Assembly: GCA_026014845.1 (NCBI GenBank)
Contig: JAOZHM010000126.1
Location: 1 to 6,240 of the forward strand
Source of the DNA: Candidatus Bathyarchaeota archaeon
Lineage (GTDB): Archaea > Thermoproteota > Bathyarchaeia > Bathyarchaeales > Bathycorpusculaceae
Length of the DNA: 6,240 nt
Reading direction: 5' to 3'
Part shown: piece by piece, positions 1-5,576 of the stretch
Layout of the letters: every line of letters starts with the position of its first letter
How positions within the stretch are numbered: the stretch's first letter is position 1
Notes under the pieces: generated by a model
Told to the model about the DNA's origin: nothing
The model's database searches: none
Seen by the model: the letters and a program-made list of their open reading frames with translations, nothing else
Translations under genes and position numbers: made by a program

Positions 1-95
1 CCGTGGTCTATGTGGGCGATTATGCCTACGTTTCGTATATCCTCTTTGCTGCTCATCAGCTTGAGGATTTCAGCGGTTTGTCCGAATTTTGGCAT
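1..95 (-). CDS. fusA: Translation elongation factor EF-2, N-terminal fragment (cut by window edge)
   Basis: This is the start of the GTPase that moves tRNA and mRNA through the ribosome during elongation. The reverse strand reads MPKFGQTAEILKLM and then RNVGIIAHIDH before it leaves the window. The first part matches the archaeal/eukaryotic EF-2 N-terminus (compare 'QTSEVLKIM'). The last residues are the beginning of the G1 P-loop (AHIDHGKTT), cut just at His-Gly. Only 31 codons and two bases are present, out of a usual length of about 730 residues. The ATG at 95 is chosen because the protein aligns with EF-2 from its first residue. A GGGGTTA stretch a few bases upstream may serve as ribosome binding site. 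It is divergent from the kinase gene, with 117 bases between the two starts. The assignment rests on the short but highly conserved N-terminus. Confidence 0.93.
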   Translation of the reverse strand, partial: MPKFGQTAEILKLMSSKEDIRNVGIIAHIDH

Positions 96-140
96 TTCTT
101 AACCCCGTTTTGAGACAGCAATTTAGTGATGAGGGTTTCC

Positions 141-150
141 TATTAACTTT
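141..150 (-). promoter_or_regulatory. Candidate TATA box for EF-2
   Basis: On the minus strand this reads AAAGTTAATA, an archaeal TATA-like element. Transcription would start about 26 bases downstream, near 119, giving a leader of roughly 24 bases before the EF-2 ATG. It rests only on composition and position. Confidence 0.35.
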
Positions 151-167
151 ACGATGTTATCTATAAC

Positions 168-174
168 CTTTATT
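168..174 (+). promoter_or_regulatory. Candidate TATA box for the kinase gene
   Basis: CTTTATT lies about 40 bases upstream of the TTG start at 213. That predicts a transcript start near 197 and a leader of about 15 bases, just long enough to hold the GAGGA ribosome binding site at 201-205. It is a weak match, supported mainly by spacing. Confidence 0.3.
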
Positions 175-200
175 CCAGTAAATAGAAGATAAGACACCAA

Positions 201-205
201 GAGGA
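201..205 (+). promoter_or_regulatory. Ribosome binding site deciding the TTG start of the kinase
   Basis: GAGGA is followed by seven bases and then TTG at 213. No ATG lies near in this frame, so this Shine-Dalgarno-like site is the main reason to accept a TTG start. Confidence 0.6.
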
Positions 206-212
206 CTAAATC

Positions 213-971
213 TTGAAAAAACCACTGAAGGTAACTCTTGAAAAATTAAGCGAAGAACCTTATGCGTCTATAATATGTTATCCTAGACCAAGCAAGGCAG
301 AACTTAAAGTACGTTTGACAGAACTGCAAAAACTTGGAGTGAAGACTTTAGAGTTTAACGGAGAAAAAGAGGTTTTCAACATACCAGTTCTAGGCAAGGG
401 CTGCGTCGGCATAGTAATACTAGCCTACATTAACGGAGAGAAAGCGGCTCTAAAAGCTCGAAGGGTGGATGCTGGCCGGTCTAGAATGCAGCGGGAGGCG
501 GAAATGCTTAAAAAAGCAAATTCTGTGCGTGTTGGACCAAGACTTTTAGGCGCAAGCAAAAACTTTCTTTTGATGCAGTTTATCGATGGTGATTTGCTCC
601 CAAAATGGCTGGAAAAACGCAAAGGAAAACGACAAGTACGGAAGGTTTTGCATGAGATTTTGGAGCAGTGTTGGCGACTGGATGAGGCTGGTTTAGACCA
701 TGGCCAACTCAGCCACGCCCCAAAACACATAATAATCGATCAGAACGATGAGCCTTCTATAGTTGACTTTGAAACAGCAAGCGTAAATCGGAAACCGTCA
801 AACATAACATCCATCTGCCAGTTCCTATTTATTGGCGGTGTAGTTGCTGAAAAAGTGTCTGAGAAGCTCGGCAGAAAAGATAAACAAGCGATTATCAACG
901 CATTAAAAAATTACAAAAATGATAAAACTCGTGAAAATTTTGAAAGGACGTTAATGGCTTGTGGTCTCTAA
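213..971 (+). CDS. Archaeal atypical Ser/Thr protein kinase-like protein (COG2112 type)
   Basis: A 252-residue protein with a kinase-like fold. After an N-terminal extension holding YASIICYPRPS (17-27), it has a glycine-rich loop LGKGCVG (60-66), a nucleotide-binding lysine in AALK (K81), a helix-C glutamate (E95 or E97), a hinge-like LLMQFIDGDLL (119-129), a catalytic-loop region LDHGQLSHAPKH (161-172) and a metal-binding DFE (185-187). This order matches the predicted archaeal Ser/Thr kinases of COG2112, related to the Bud32/RIO group, and the length is normal. The HGD aspartate seen in Bud32-like kinases is replaced by Gln165, so activity is uncertain. The start is TTG, chosen because GAGGA (201-205) lies seven bases upstream and the N-terminus looks family-like. 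The substrate is unknown. The stop codon overlaps that of the convergent small gene downstream by three bases. Confidence 0.85.
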   Translation: MKKPLKVTLEKLSEEPYASIICYPRPSKAELKVRLTELQKLGVKTLEFNGEKEVFNIPVLGKGCVGIVILAYINGEKAALKARRVDAGRSRMQREAEMLKKANSVRVGPRLLGASKNFLLMQFIDGDLLPKWLEKRKGKRQVRKVLHEILEQCWRLDEAGLDHGQLSHAPKHIIIDQNDEPSIVDFETASVNRKPSNITSICQFLFIGGVVAEKVSEKLGRKDKQAIINALKNYKNDKTRENFERTLMACGL

Positions 972-1153
972 ACAATGTATCTTAGTGCTGAATTTGTGTC
1001 TCGTTTACTTGTCTCTACATTTTTGATTTTTAGCTCTTTGATAATGGGGGAAGGGTCAAGCCACATTTCCACTTGGAATTGCCTCGCAACTCTTTTTTTG
1101 TTATAAAGTAATGGAACATCGTCAACAAACAGCCATCTGAAGGATTCAGTCAA
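968..1153 (-). CDS. Small protein of unknown function (61 residues)
   Basis: I do not recognise this protein. It is short and soluble-looking, with an aromatic N-terminal part (FRWLFVDDVPLLY, residues 5-17) that could form beta strands and a lysine-rich C-terminal half. No membrane segment or metal motif is seen. Three things suggest a real gene: a strong purine-rich site GAGGAG (minus strand, 1166-1161) seven bases upstream of the TTG start, an in-frame stop just before that start which fixes the N-terminus, and a TTATAAG element about 40 bases upstream. Its stop overlaps the kinase stop tail-to-tail, a pattern repeated at the purP/purC junction. Against it: the TTG start, the short length and no known family. 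It could be a chance frame, but much of the 345-base gap between its larger neighbours would otherwise be empty. Confidence 0.42.
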   Translation of the reverse strand: MTESFRWLFVDDVPLLYNKKRVARQFQVEMWLDPSPIIKELKIKNVETSKRDTNSALRYIV

Positions 1154-1190
1154 CTCCCTTCTCCTCTAAGAATGAAAAGCTCTTCCTTTT

Positions 1191-1197
1191 CTTATAA
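1191..1197 (-). promoter_or_regulatory. Candidate TATA box for the 61-residue gene
   Basis: TTATAAG on the minus strand would place a transcript start near 1168, directly before the GAGGAG ribosome binding site at 1166-1161. The spacing fits archaeal promoters, but the sequence around it is AT-rich, so chance is possible. Confidence 0.35.
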
Positions 1198-1270
1198 CCA
1201 TGTATGTAAAAACGAGATAGAAGAAAACTCTAGAACTAAAAATCGCATATAATGTTTTACAGTTGGGTGT

Positions 1271-1284
1271 GAAAAAGATTTAAA
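1271..1284 (+). promoter_or_regulatory. Candidate BRE/TATA promoter of the purP-like gene
   Basis: GAAAAAGATTTAAA combines a purine-rich BRE-like stretch with a TATA-like core centred near 1281. A start about 26 bases downstream (near 1307) gives a leader of roughly 19 bases that carries the GGTGA site at 1316-1320. The element resembles the one upstream of purE (GAAAAATTTAATA). Confidence 0.5.
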
Positions 1285-1315
1285 GCGTTGGATGCTAGAT
1301 TCATTAGCTAAAACT

Positions 1316-1320
1316 GGTGA
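1316..1320 (+). promoter_or_regulatory. Ribosome binding site that decides the purP start
   Basis: GGTGA, complementary to the archaeal 16S rRNA tail, lies five bases before the ATG at 1326. The GTG inside this same site (1317) would also open the frame, but using it would consume the binding site. The ATG at 1326 is therefore preferred. Confidence 0.7.
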
Positions 1321-1325
1321 GCTTT

Positions 1326-2759
1326 ATGGTTATTGGCAGAGAAGAGATGCAGGGTATAGTTAGAAGATACAAAGAACCTATTGGATTGAATTTGGGTTCT
1401 CATTCGGCTTTGGATGCTTGGGGAGGACAACGCAACTATGGTTTAAGAAGCATAATCTACACAACGCCTAGTAGAGCACGAATTTACCTCCAAAATCCCA
1501 TGGTCGGAGGAGTAGACGAGTCTGTAGAAGATTTGCCAAGCCTTGTAAGAAGAGATTTACGTGTTGTGAACGACCCGAAAGACATAAAGAAAAGCGACGA
1601 TTGGAGAAGCGTCATATTAATCCTTGACAGATACTCGGACATAGTCAAATATGTTGATGAACTCGTTGATTTGGAATGTTTGCAGATTCCGAACAGGGCT
1701 TTCTCGGTTTATGTTGGCGGAGATGAGTACTGCAGCGTAATAGAAAACAAGTTTGCTGTTCCAATAGTCGGCTCTAGAACCCTTCTAAAAATAGAGAACA
1801 GAGGGGAAATCGAAAAGGATTATTACTGGTATGCTGAACAAGCTGACATTCCGTACCCGAAATCGTATCAATATGAAGTTTATGAGGGGGGGATGAGGTT
1901 TAAGGACCCAATTGATGAACCTATGCTTTTGAAGGCTGAGCATGCTCATAGGGCTTTCGAAAGGGAATTCATCTTTGCTGCAAATTCGCAGCACTTAGAG
2001 GAAAAGGTTTCACGAGAAGTCCAGGCTGGAAACCTGAACAAGGAGGGTTTAGAGAACGGGCGCGTTGAACAGATTGTGTTGGGGCCTCATGCGAACTTTA
2101 ACTTCTTCTATTCACCATTAGACGCAAAAAGCGAATGGGGAGACGTGGACGATTGGTTTTCAAAACTCTATAATGTAAGCCTAGAAGAGGCTAAAATGTG
2201 CTTAGCTAATCAGTTTCTTTCGATAGATGAACGAAGAGAAACAATACTTGACGGTTTGAAAAGGCTTCCAATAGACGTTCAAGAAAAAATAAGGAAGATC
2301 CCATCATTTGAGGTGACTGCCCACGCAATTTTAAGCCTTAGAGAATCACTTTTGAAGGATGTTCATCGTTACGCAGACCGTTTCATGCTTTCGTGCCGAG
2401 AACACGCTTATCCGGGAATAATCGGCGCATGGTGTCTACAAACGCTGGTCACCTGGGACCGCATTTCAAAGTATGAACTTAAACCTGTGGTTAAGCTGGA
2501 TTTCACAAGTGGTTTGGAAGCCAGAACAGCAGCAGACTACGGAGTATACGATGTGTCCGAAGAGAGAGACCCCTACATGCACATTCCAGTGACTCAAGAC
2601 ATTGCGTTGAGACATGGTGGAGGAACGAACGTTCACATGGGCATAGGATCACAATATGCAAACGCAAAATACAACAAGACAATGAGCATGGGTGACCGCA
2701 TAGCCTTGGAAATCAGAAGAGCATGGAAAACAAACCAACTACACGAAATAGTCACTTGA
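1326..2759 (+). CDS. purP: Long, divergent PurP-family ATP-grasp protein (FAICAR synthetase-like)
   Basis: PurP uses ATP and formate to convert AICAR to FAICAR in archaeal purine synthesis. Numbering from the ATG at 1326, family landmarks are LNLGSHSALD (21-30), KFAVPIVGSRTLL (142-154), VEQIVLGPHANFNFFYSPLD (247-266), the AILSLRESLL helix (334-343), YPGIIGAWCLQTL (362-374), GGGTN (431-435) and SMGDRIALEI (454-463). At 477 residues it is over 100 longer than M. jannaschii PurP (about 361). The extra length includes about 207-237 and 267-327. The glycine-rich ATP loop (GARGGRGYF in the canonical enzyme) is replaced by EHAHRAFEREF, and a PHGSF-like motif reads PNRAF. Membership of the PurP (DUF1246/DUF1297) family is clear; the same reaction is not certain. 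The start follows a GGTGA site. Its stop overlaps the purC 3' end by eight bases. Confidence 0.8.
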   Translation: MVIGREEMQGIVRRYKEPIGLNLGSHSALDAWGGQRNYGLRSIIYTTPSRARIYLQNPMVGGVDESVEDLPSLVRRDLRVVNDPKDIKKSDDWRSVILILDRYSDIVKYVDELVDLECLQIPNRAFSVYVGGDEYCSVIENKFAVPIVGSRTLLKIENRGEIEKDYYWYAEQADIPYPKSYQYEVYEGGMRFKDPIDEPMLLKAEHAHRAFEREFIFAANSQHLEEKVSREVQAGNLNKEGLENGRVEQIVLGPHANFNFFYSPLDAKSEWGDVDDWFSKLYNVSLEEAKMCLANQFLSIDERRETILDGLKRLPIDVQEKIRKIPSFEVTAHAILSLRESLLKDVHRYADRFMLSCREHAYPGIIGAWCLQTLVTWDRISKYELKPVVKLDFTSGLEARTAADYGVYDVSEERDPYMHIPVTQDIALRHGGGTNVHMGIGSQYANAKYNKTMSMGDRIALEIRRAWKTNQLHEIVT

Positions 2760-3819
2760 TTTGTACTACATAATCCCTATATTTTTTGATTAGCTCTGCA
2801 AGACATGGGGCATGAAACAATTTCTGACCTGTCAGCTCGTTTGCGGCAGCCATATACATCTCGTTCATTATTATTTTTAAGGCTGGGTCAAGTTTCGGAG
2901 GACTTGACTGGCATAGCTTTTTCCAGTTTTTAACCCCTTCTCTTTCTGCTTTTTTCTTCGCCTTTTCAACATCTCTGTACCAGTCTATTTTCCGATAGAA
3001 TTGTCTGGCTATTTCCTTGCTTACATGCACCCCGTCATAAGTGAATCTGCACTCATCAAGCGTTCCAACAACGTCAACAACCATGAGCCTTCTTTCAGGG
3101 TCAAAAGCCAACTCTATTTTCCCATCCTCGTTTTCCAAACGAGCCTTTGACGCGATACGCGTTATTGTTTCATCCACTTTCAAAAGCACAGCCTTAACCT
3201 CTTCCACCCCTTCATCCGTTAAGCCAGCAATTTTTTGTGCTTCTTCCCATGTGACGTATCTGTCTTTTTCCTCAAGTTTCGTGCTCACATCAAAAATAGG
3301 CTTTGAAAGCCGCTCTCCAGGTTTGGGATAATGGTTTAAGCCCAACTCTTCAACAGTGATTAAGCCACGTTCAAGTCTTTTAAAAATTGACGAGCCTTCA
3401 GGCAGTCCATTTCTATATATTATCTCAAGCGGAATCAAGCAGTTTCTGAGGTTCGACGTGAACATGCCATAATCATATTTGAGTTTTCCATCTTCTACGT
3501 ACGCCTTTGGCTTAAACACGTTAACTAAATTAAACTCCATAACGCATGTTGGTTGCTCTAACTCTTCAAAACTAACGAGTTTTCCATTTTGGGTAACCAA
3601 TCCCTTGTAATGAGTGTTTATGCCTTCCCTCTCAAGTCTCTCAAAACAGTAAGCTCCCATAAGGCACAAGGTTGCACCCTTACCTTCAATATGATCTGGC
3701 ATCGCACCCCAATCAAAAACCGAGTAGCGATCTGAAAAATGAAACCTTCCAACACCCATAGCATCCCTTGTCGGTTTCTTAACAACTTCCAGGTCTTTTA
3801 CGCTGCCCATGGCTTTCAC
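2752..3819 (-). CDS. purC: SAICAR synthetase (phosphoribosylaminoimidazole-succinocarboxamide synthase)
   Basis: PurC joins CAIR and aspartate with ATP to make SAICAR, a step of cytosolic IMP synthesis. The 355-residue protein carries FSDRYSVFDWGAMPD (28-42), CLIPLEIIYRNGLPEGSS (127-144), a PIFDVSTKLEEKDR segment (174-187), and the C-lobe IELAFD..VVDVVGTLDECRF (236-259) that supplies the metal-binding acidic residues. Bacterial PurC is about 240 residues; this longer form, with GKGATLCLMGAYCFERLEREG near 47-66, resembles the haloarchaeal-type enzyme. It is second in a minus-strand unit after purE. The GTG start overlaps the purE stop by one base (TAGTG). An ATG at 3810, preceded by AGTGA at a five-base gap, would give MGSVKD, which fits the family N-terminus as well or better. 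Coupled translation with purE is likely. No missing core motif is seen. Confidence 0.93.
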   Translation of the reverse strand: MKAMGSVKDLEVVKKPTRDAMGVGRFHFSDRYSVFDWGAMPDHIEGKGATLCLMGAYCFERLEREGINTHYKGLVTQNGKLVSFEELEQPTCVMEFNLVNVFKPKAYVEDGKLKYDYGMFTSNLRNCLIPLEIIYRNGLPEGSSIFKRLERGLITVEELGLNHYPKPGERLSKPIFDVSTKLEEKDRYVTWEEAQKIAGLTDEGVEEVKAVLLKVDETITRIASKARLENEDGKIELAFDPERRLMVVDVVGTLDECRFTYDGVHVSKEIARQFYRKIDWYRDVEKAKKKAEREGVKNWKKLCQSSPPKLDPALKIIMNEMYMAAANELTGQKLFHAPCLAELIKKYRDYVVQIK

Positions 3820-4325
3820 TATTTTAACCTTTTAACAGACTCGTCAGACTTTTCAATCTGTTCTTTCTTTGCCAATTGATAATCTCTGACACGTTTCGCC
3901 AATTCTCGATCTTCCATGGCGAAAATCTTTGCAGCAACAATCGCTGCTCCTTCAGGTTCAATCGTCACAACAGAGCCTATTCCGCTTGGAACCCTGAGGG
4001 AAGAGTATATGTCTGCTCCACCAAATTTTTCACAGTAAGGCGGACAAGCAATAACAGGTTTTATAGTGTTCGCATCAACAAAACCGCTTAAGGCGTTAGA
4101 CTTTCCCGCAACAGTAACGTAGACAACCCTTTCCTTTTCATACTCCCTTAGAATCTCTAAAACTTTCTCCGGAGTCTTATGGGCAGAGGCAACACGAAAC
4201 TCGTAATCCACCTTTAAAGCTTTCAGATGCTCGGCTATTTTCTGGCAAAATTCAAAATCGCTTTCAGAACCCATCAATATGACAACTTTATTTCCCATGC
4301 TTCCACAACGCCATTTATTAGACAT
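3819..4325 (-). CDS. purE: AIR carboxylase, class II PurE
   Basis: Class II PurE carboxylates AIR to CAIR directly with CO2, so no PurK step is needed. The 168-residue protein has the substrate loop VVILMGSESD (14-23), SAHK (47-50) where class I enzymes have SAHR, AGKSNALSG (73-81) in place of the class I GGAAHLPG loop, KPVIACPP (89-96) and DIYSSLRVPSG (105-115). These match the PurE half of human PAICS (SAHK, AGRSNGLG, SCPP, DVWSSLRLPSG) rather than bacterial class I PurE. It lies directly upstream of purC with overlapping stop and start. The ATG at 4325 sits 27-28 bases from a TATA box and suits a leaderless transcript. An internal ATG at 4298 gives MGNKVVILMGS, closer to the usual N-terminus, so the true start is open. 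The function is well supported. Confidence 0.94.
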   Translation of the reverse strand: MSNKWRCGSMGNKVVILMGSESDFEFCQKIAEHLKALKVDYEFRVASAHKTPEKVLEILREYEKERVVYVTVAGKSNALSGFVDANTIKPVIACPPYCEKFGGADIYSSLRVPSGIGSVVTIEPEGAAIVAAKIFAMEDRELAKRVRDYQLAKKEQIEKSDESVKRLK

Positions 4326-4347
4326 TGCTACAGAAGCCTTACCACGC

Positions 4348-4359
4348 TATTAAATTTTT
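4348..4359 (-). promoter_or_regulatory. Candidate promoter of the purE-purC unit, leaderless geometry
   Basis: On the minus strand AAAAATTTAATA follows a TTG, giving a BRE-plus-TATA shape. Its centre is about 28 bases from the A of the ATG at 4325, the distance expected when an archaeal transcript begins at or next to the start codon. No convincing Shine-Dalgarno site precedes that ATG. The 101-base gap must also hold the promoter of the gene on the other strand. Confidence 0.55.
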
Positions 4360-4426
4360 CAAGAACAAGCAACAAGGGCGATAAGTTAATTTTAGGCAAA
4401 TACAATTTCAGCTGTAAGGGAAAAGC

Positions 4427-4738
4427 ATGTCTGACAAGAAAAAACGCAGAAGCATCATAGACGAGTTGTTCGGAGGCTCCTCCTTCAGCGATACGGAATC
4501 GTTTTTTGACAATTTCCCCGAAAGCGGATACTCCATAAGCGTTGTGCAAACACCCGAAGGAACAAAAGTCAAAGCCAAAGCTGGAAAAGACACAGACGCA
4601 AACATGCTTAAAAAACAACTTCAACAAAAATATCCAAACGCAAAAATAGAAATGGAAGGCGGAAAAAAGGAACCGCTAATCAAAGAAATATCCACAAAAA
4701 GCTTGACCAAAGAAAAAGAAGAAAAACAAACAGAATAA
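4427..4738 (+). CDS. Small conserved-looking protein of unknown function (103 residues)
   Basis: I cannot assign a function. The N-terminus is charged and followed by IIDELFGGSSF (10-20) and FFDNFPESG (26-34). The central part, YSISVVQTPEGTKVKAKAG (35-53), looks like two beta strands with a turn. Next comes a helix MLKKQLQQKYPNAKIEMEGG (60-79), and the protein ends in a tail rich in Lys and Glu (about 85-103). No signal peptide, membrane segment or catalytic motif is visible. The pattern recalls uncharacterised small archaeal proteins, but I cannot name a family with certainty. The ATG follows a weak AAGGGA site by about six bases, and a TATA-like AGTTAATTTT at 4384-4393 lies about 38 bases upstream. 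It is divergent from purE, and a hairpin with T-tract follows its stop, so it is probably transcribed alone. Confidence 0.75.
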   Translation: MSDKKKRRSIIDELFGGSSFSDTESFFDNFPESGYSISVVQTPEGTKVKAKAGKDTDANMLKKQLQQKYPNAKIEMEGGKKEPLIKEISTKSLTKEKEEKQTE

Positions 4739-4754
4739 ACAGCTTAAAGCACAC

Positions 4755-4799
4755 ATAGGTTTCTATGCAGAAAACCTATAGGGGAGTCTATCTTTTTTT
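4755..4799 (+). terminator. Hairpin and T-tract after the 103-residue gene
   Basis: ATAGGTTT (4755-4762) pairs perfectly with AAACCTAT (4772-4779) around a nine-base loop. A run of seven T lies at 4793-4799, 13 bases beyond the stem. Archaeal termination depends mostly on T-rich tracts, so the T-run alone could end transcription. It lies 16-60 bases after the stop at 4738. Confidence 0.55.
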
Positions 4800-4880
4800 G
4801 TTTGCGCAGAAAATACGCTCATGCACTAAGGTGATAGAGGCAAGCTTCAAAATCTTTAGAAAAAGAAAGTAAAAACTGCT

Positions 4881-4895
4881 GGAAAAGTTTATTTC
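4881..4895 (+). promoter_or_regulatory. Candidate BRE/TATA promoter of the eL15 operon
   Basis: GGAAAAGTTTATTTC is a good archaeal BRE/TATA match. The predicted transcript start near 4915 gives a leader of about 78 bases before the eL15 ATG, unusually long next to the short or absent leaders predicted elsewhere in this window. Confidence 0.6.
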
Positions 4896-4924
4896 ATTGT
4901 AAGATGCTATCAATCAAAACAATT

Positions 4925-4967
4925 GGCGGATAAAAGTCCGCTGGGATGTAGCCGCGCAGGCTGAACC
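4925..4967 (+). promoter_or_regulatory. Two adjacent small hairpins in the eL15 leader
   Basis: GCGGA (4926-4930) pairs with TCCGC (4937-4941) around a TAAAAG loop. Directly after it AGCC (4950-4953) pairs with GGCT (4959-4962) around GCGCA, with TGG (4942-4944) and CCA (4966-4968) able to extend the stem across an internal loop. This GC-rich island stands out in an AT-rich leader between the promoter and the ribosome binding site. A role in autoregulation of the ribosomal operon is possible but is inference only. I see no sequence complementary to the Shine-Dalgarno site within it. Confidence 0.4.
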
Positions 4968-4981
4968 ATAAACTAAAGAGT

Positions 4982-4988
4982 GAGGTGA
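4982..4988 (+). promoter_or_regulatory. Strong ribosome binding site of eL15
   Basis: GAGGTGA is a near-perfect complement to the archaeal 16S rRNA 3' end and lies four bases before the ATG at 4993. It is the strongest such site in the window and fits a highly expressed ribosomal protein. Confidence 0.85.
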
Positions 4989-4992
4989 AAAA

Positions 4993-5571
4993 ATGGCATA
5001 CAAATATATAGCCAAGGCATGGGCAAAACCAGAAAAATCCTACGTAAAGGAACTGATGCGCCAAAGACTGATAAAATGGCGTAAACAGTCAGCAATAGTC
5101 CGCATAGAAAAGCCAACACGAATAGACAGAGCCAGAAGATTGGGCTACAAGGCAAAACAAGGCTTCGTAGTAGCTCGTGTCCGCGTCAGAAGGGGCGGAT
5201 TAAGAAAAAAGAGACCGAAGGCTGGAAGAAGACCAAAACGAATGGGCGTCAAAAAATACAAGCCAGCCAAAAGCATGAGACTCATCGGAGAAGAAAGAAC
5301 CGCAAAAAAATTTCCAAACCTTGAAGTTCTAAACTCCTATTGGGTAGCCGAAGACGGACGCTCAAAATGGTTTGAAATAGTAATGGTTGATCCGCATCAT
5401 CCAGTAATAAAGGCAGATAAAGAAATCAACTGGATAACTCAAAAACAACACCACAGAAGAGTTTTCAGAGGTCTAACAAGCGCAGGCAAAAAAATTAGAG
5501 GCTTGAGAAGAAAGGGACGCGGAGCAGAAAAAGTTAGACCAAGCAGAAAAGCAGCTAGAGGAGAAAAATAA
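4993..5571 (+). CDS. rpl15e: Ribosomal protein eL15 (L15e)
   Basis: A component of the large ribosomal subunit found in archaea and eukaryotes. The 192-residue, strongly basic protein begins MAYKYIAKAWAKPEKSY and has RLIKWRKQSAIVRIEKPTR (25-43), RARRLGYKAKQGFVVARVRV (46-65), the RGGLRKKRPKAGRRPKRMG stretch (67-85), NLEVLNSYWVAEDGRSKWFE (109-128), VDPHHPVIKAD (132-142) and a GLTSAGKKIRGLRRKGRG tail (160-177). All are typical of the family and the length is normal for archaea. The start is fixed by GAGGTGA at 4982-4988. It is the first gene of an operon with eL13 and an RNA-binding protein downstream, the arrangement at the head of the archaeal exosome/RNase P gene cluster. Codon choice favours AGA and ATA, as in its neighbours. 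Confidence 0.97.
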   Translation: MAYKYIAKAWAKPEKSYVKELMRQRLIKWRKQSAIVRIEKPTRIDRARRLGYKAKQGFVVARVRVRRGGLRKKRPKAGRRPKRMGVKKYKPAKSMRLIGEERTAKKFPNLEVLNSYWVAEDGRSKWFEIVMVDPHHPVIKADKEINWITQKQHHRRVFRGLTSAGKKIRGLRRKGRGAEKVRPSRKAARGEK

Positions 5572-5576
5572 CCCCT

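Noticed and set aside
425..730. 101-codon open frame on the minus strand inside the kinase gene
   Set aside because: It lies wholly within the clearly coding kinase frame, its product has low-complexity Ser/Arg/Phe composition and it has no ribosome binding site; it is a shadow frame.
1154..1316. Possible tRNA or structured RNA in the gap before purP
   Set aside because: No cloverleaf pairing or T-arm sequence is present; only promoter-like AT-rich elements and the purP ribosome binding site can be supported.
3041..3331. 96-codon plus-strand frame opposite purC
   Set aside because: Its Ser/Thr-rich product is the typical antisense shadow of a well-recognised gene, with no start signals.
4328..4627. 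99-codon minus-strand frame across the purE/4427 divergent region
   Set aside because: It covers the predicted promoters and the 103-residue gene, and its Phe/Cys/Val-rich product looks like an antisense reading of Lys/Glu-rich coding sequence.
4800..4880. Possible small RNA or gene between the T-tract and the eL15 promoter
   Set aside because: It has no open frame of useful length, no stable stem and no promoter of its own that I can see; it appears to be plain AT-rich spacer.
4942..4968. Possible kink-turn or box C/D-like motif in the eL15 leader (GGGATGT and CTGA)
   Set aside because: The box C match is poor and the tandem G-A pairs of a kink-turn are not formed, so only a plain hairpin can be supported.
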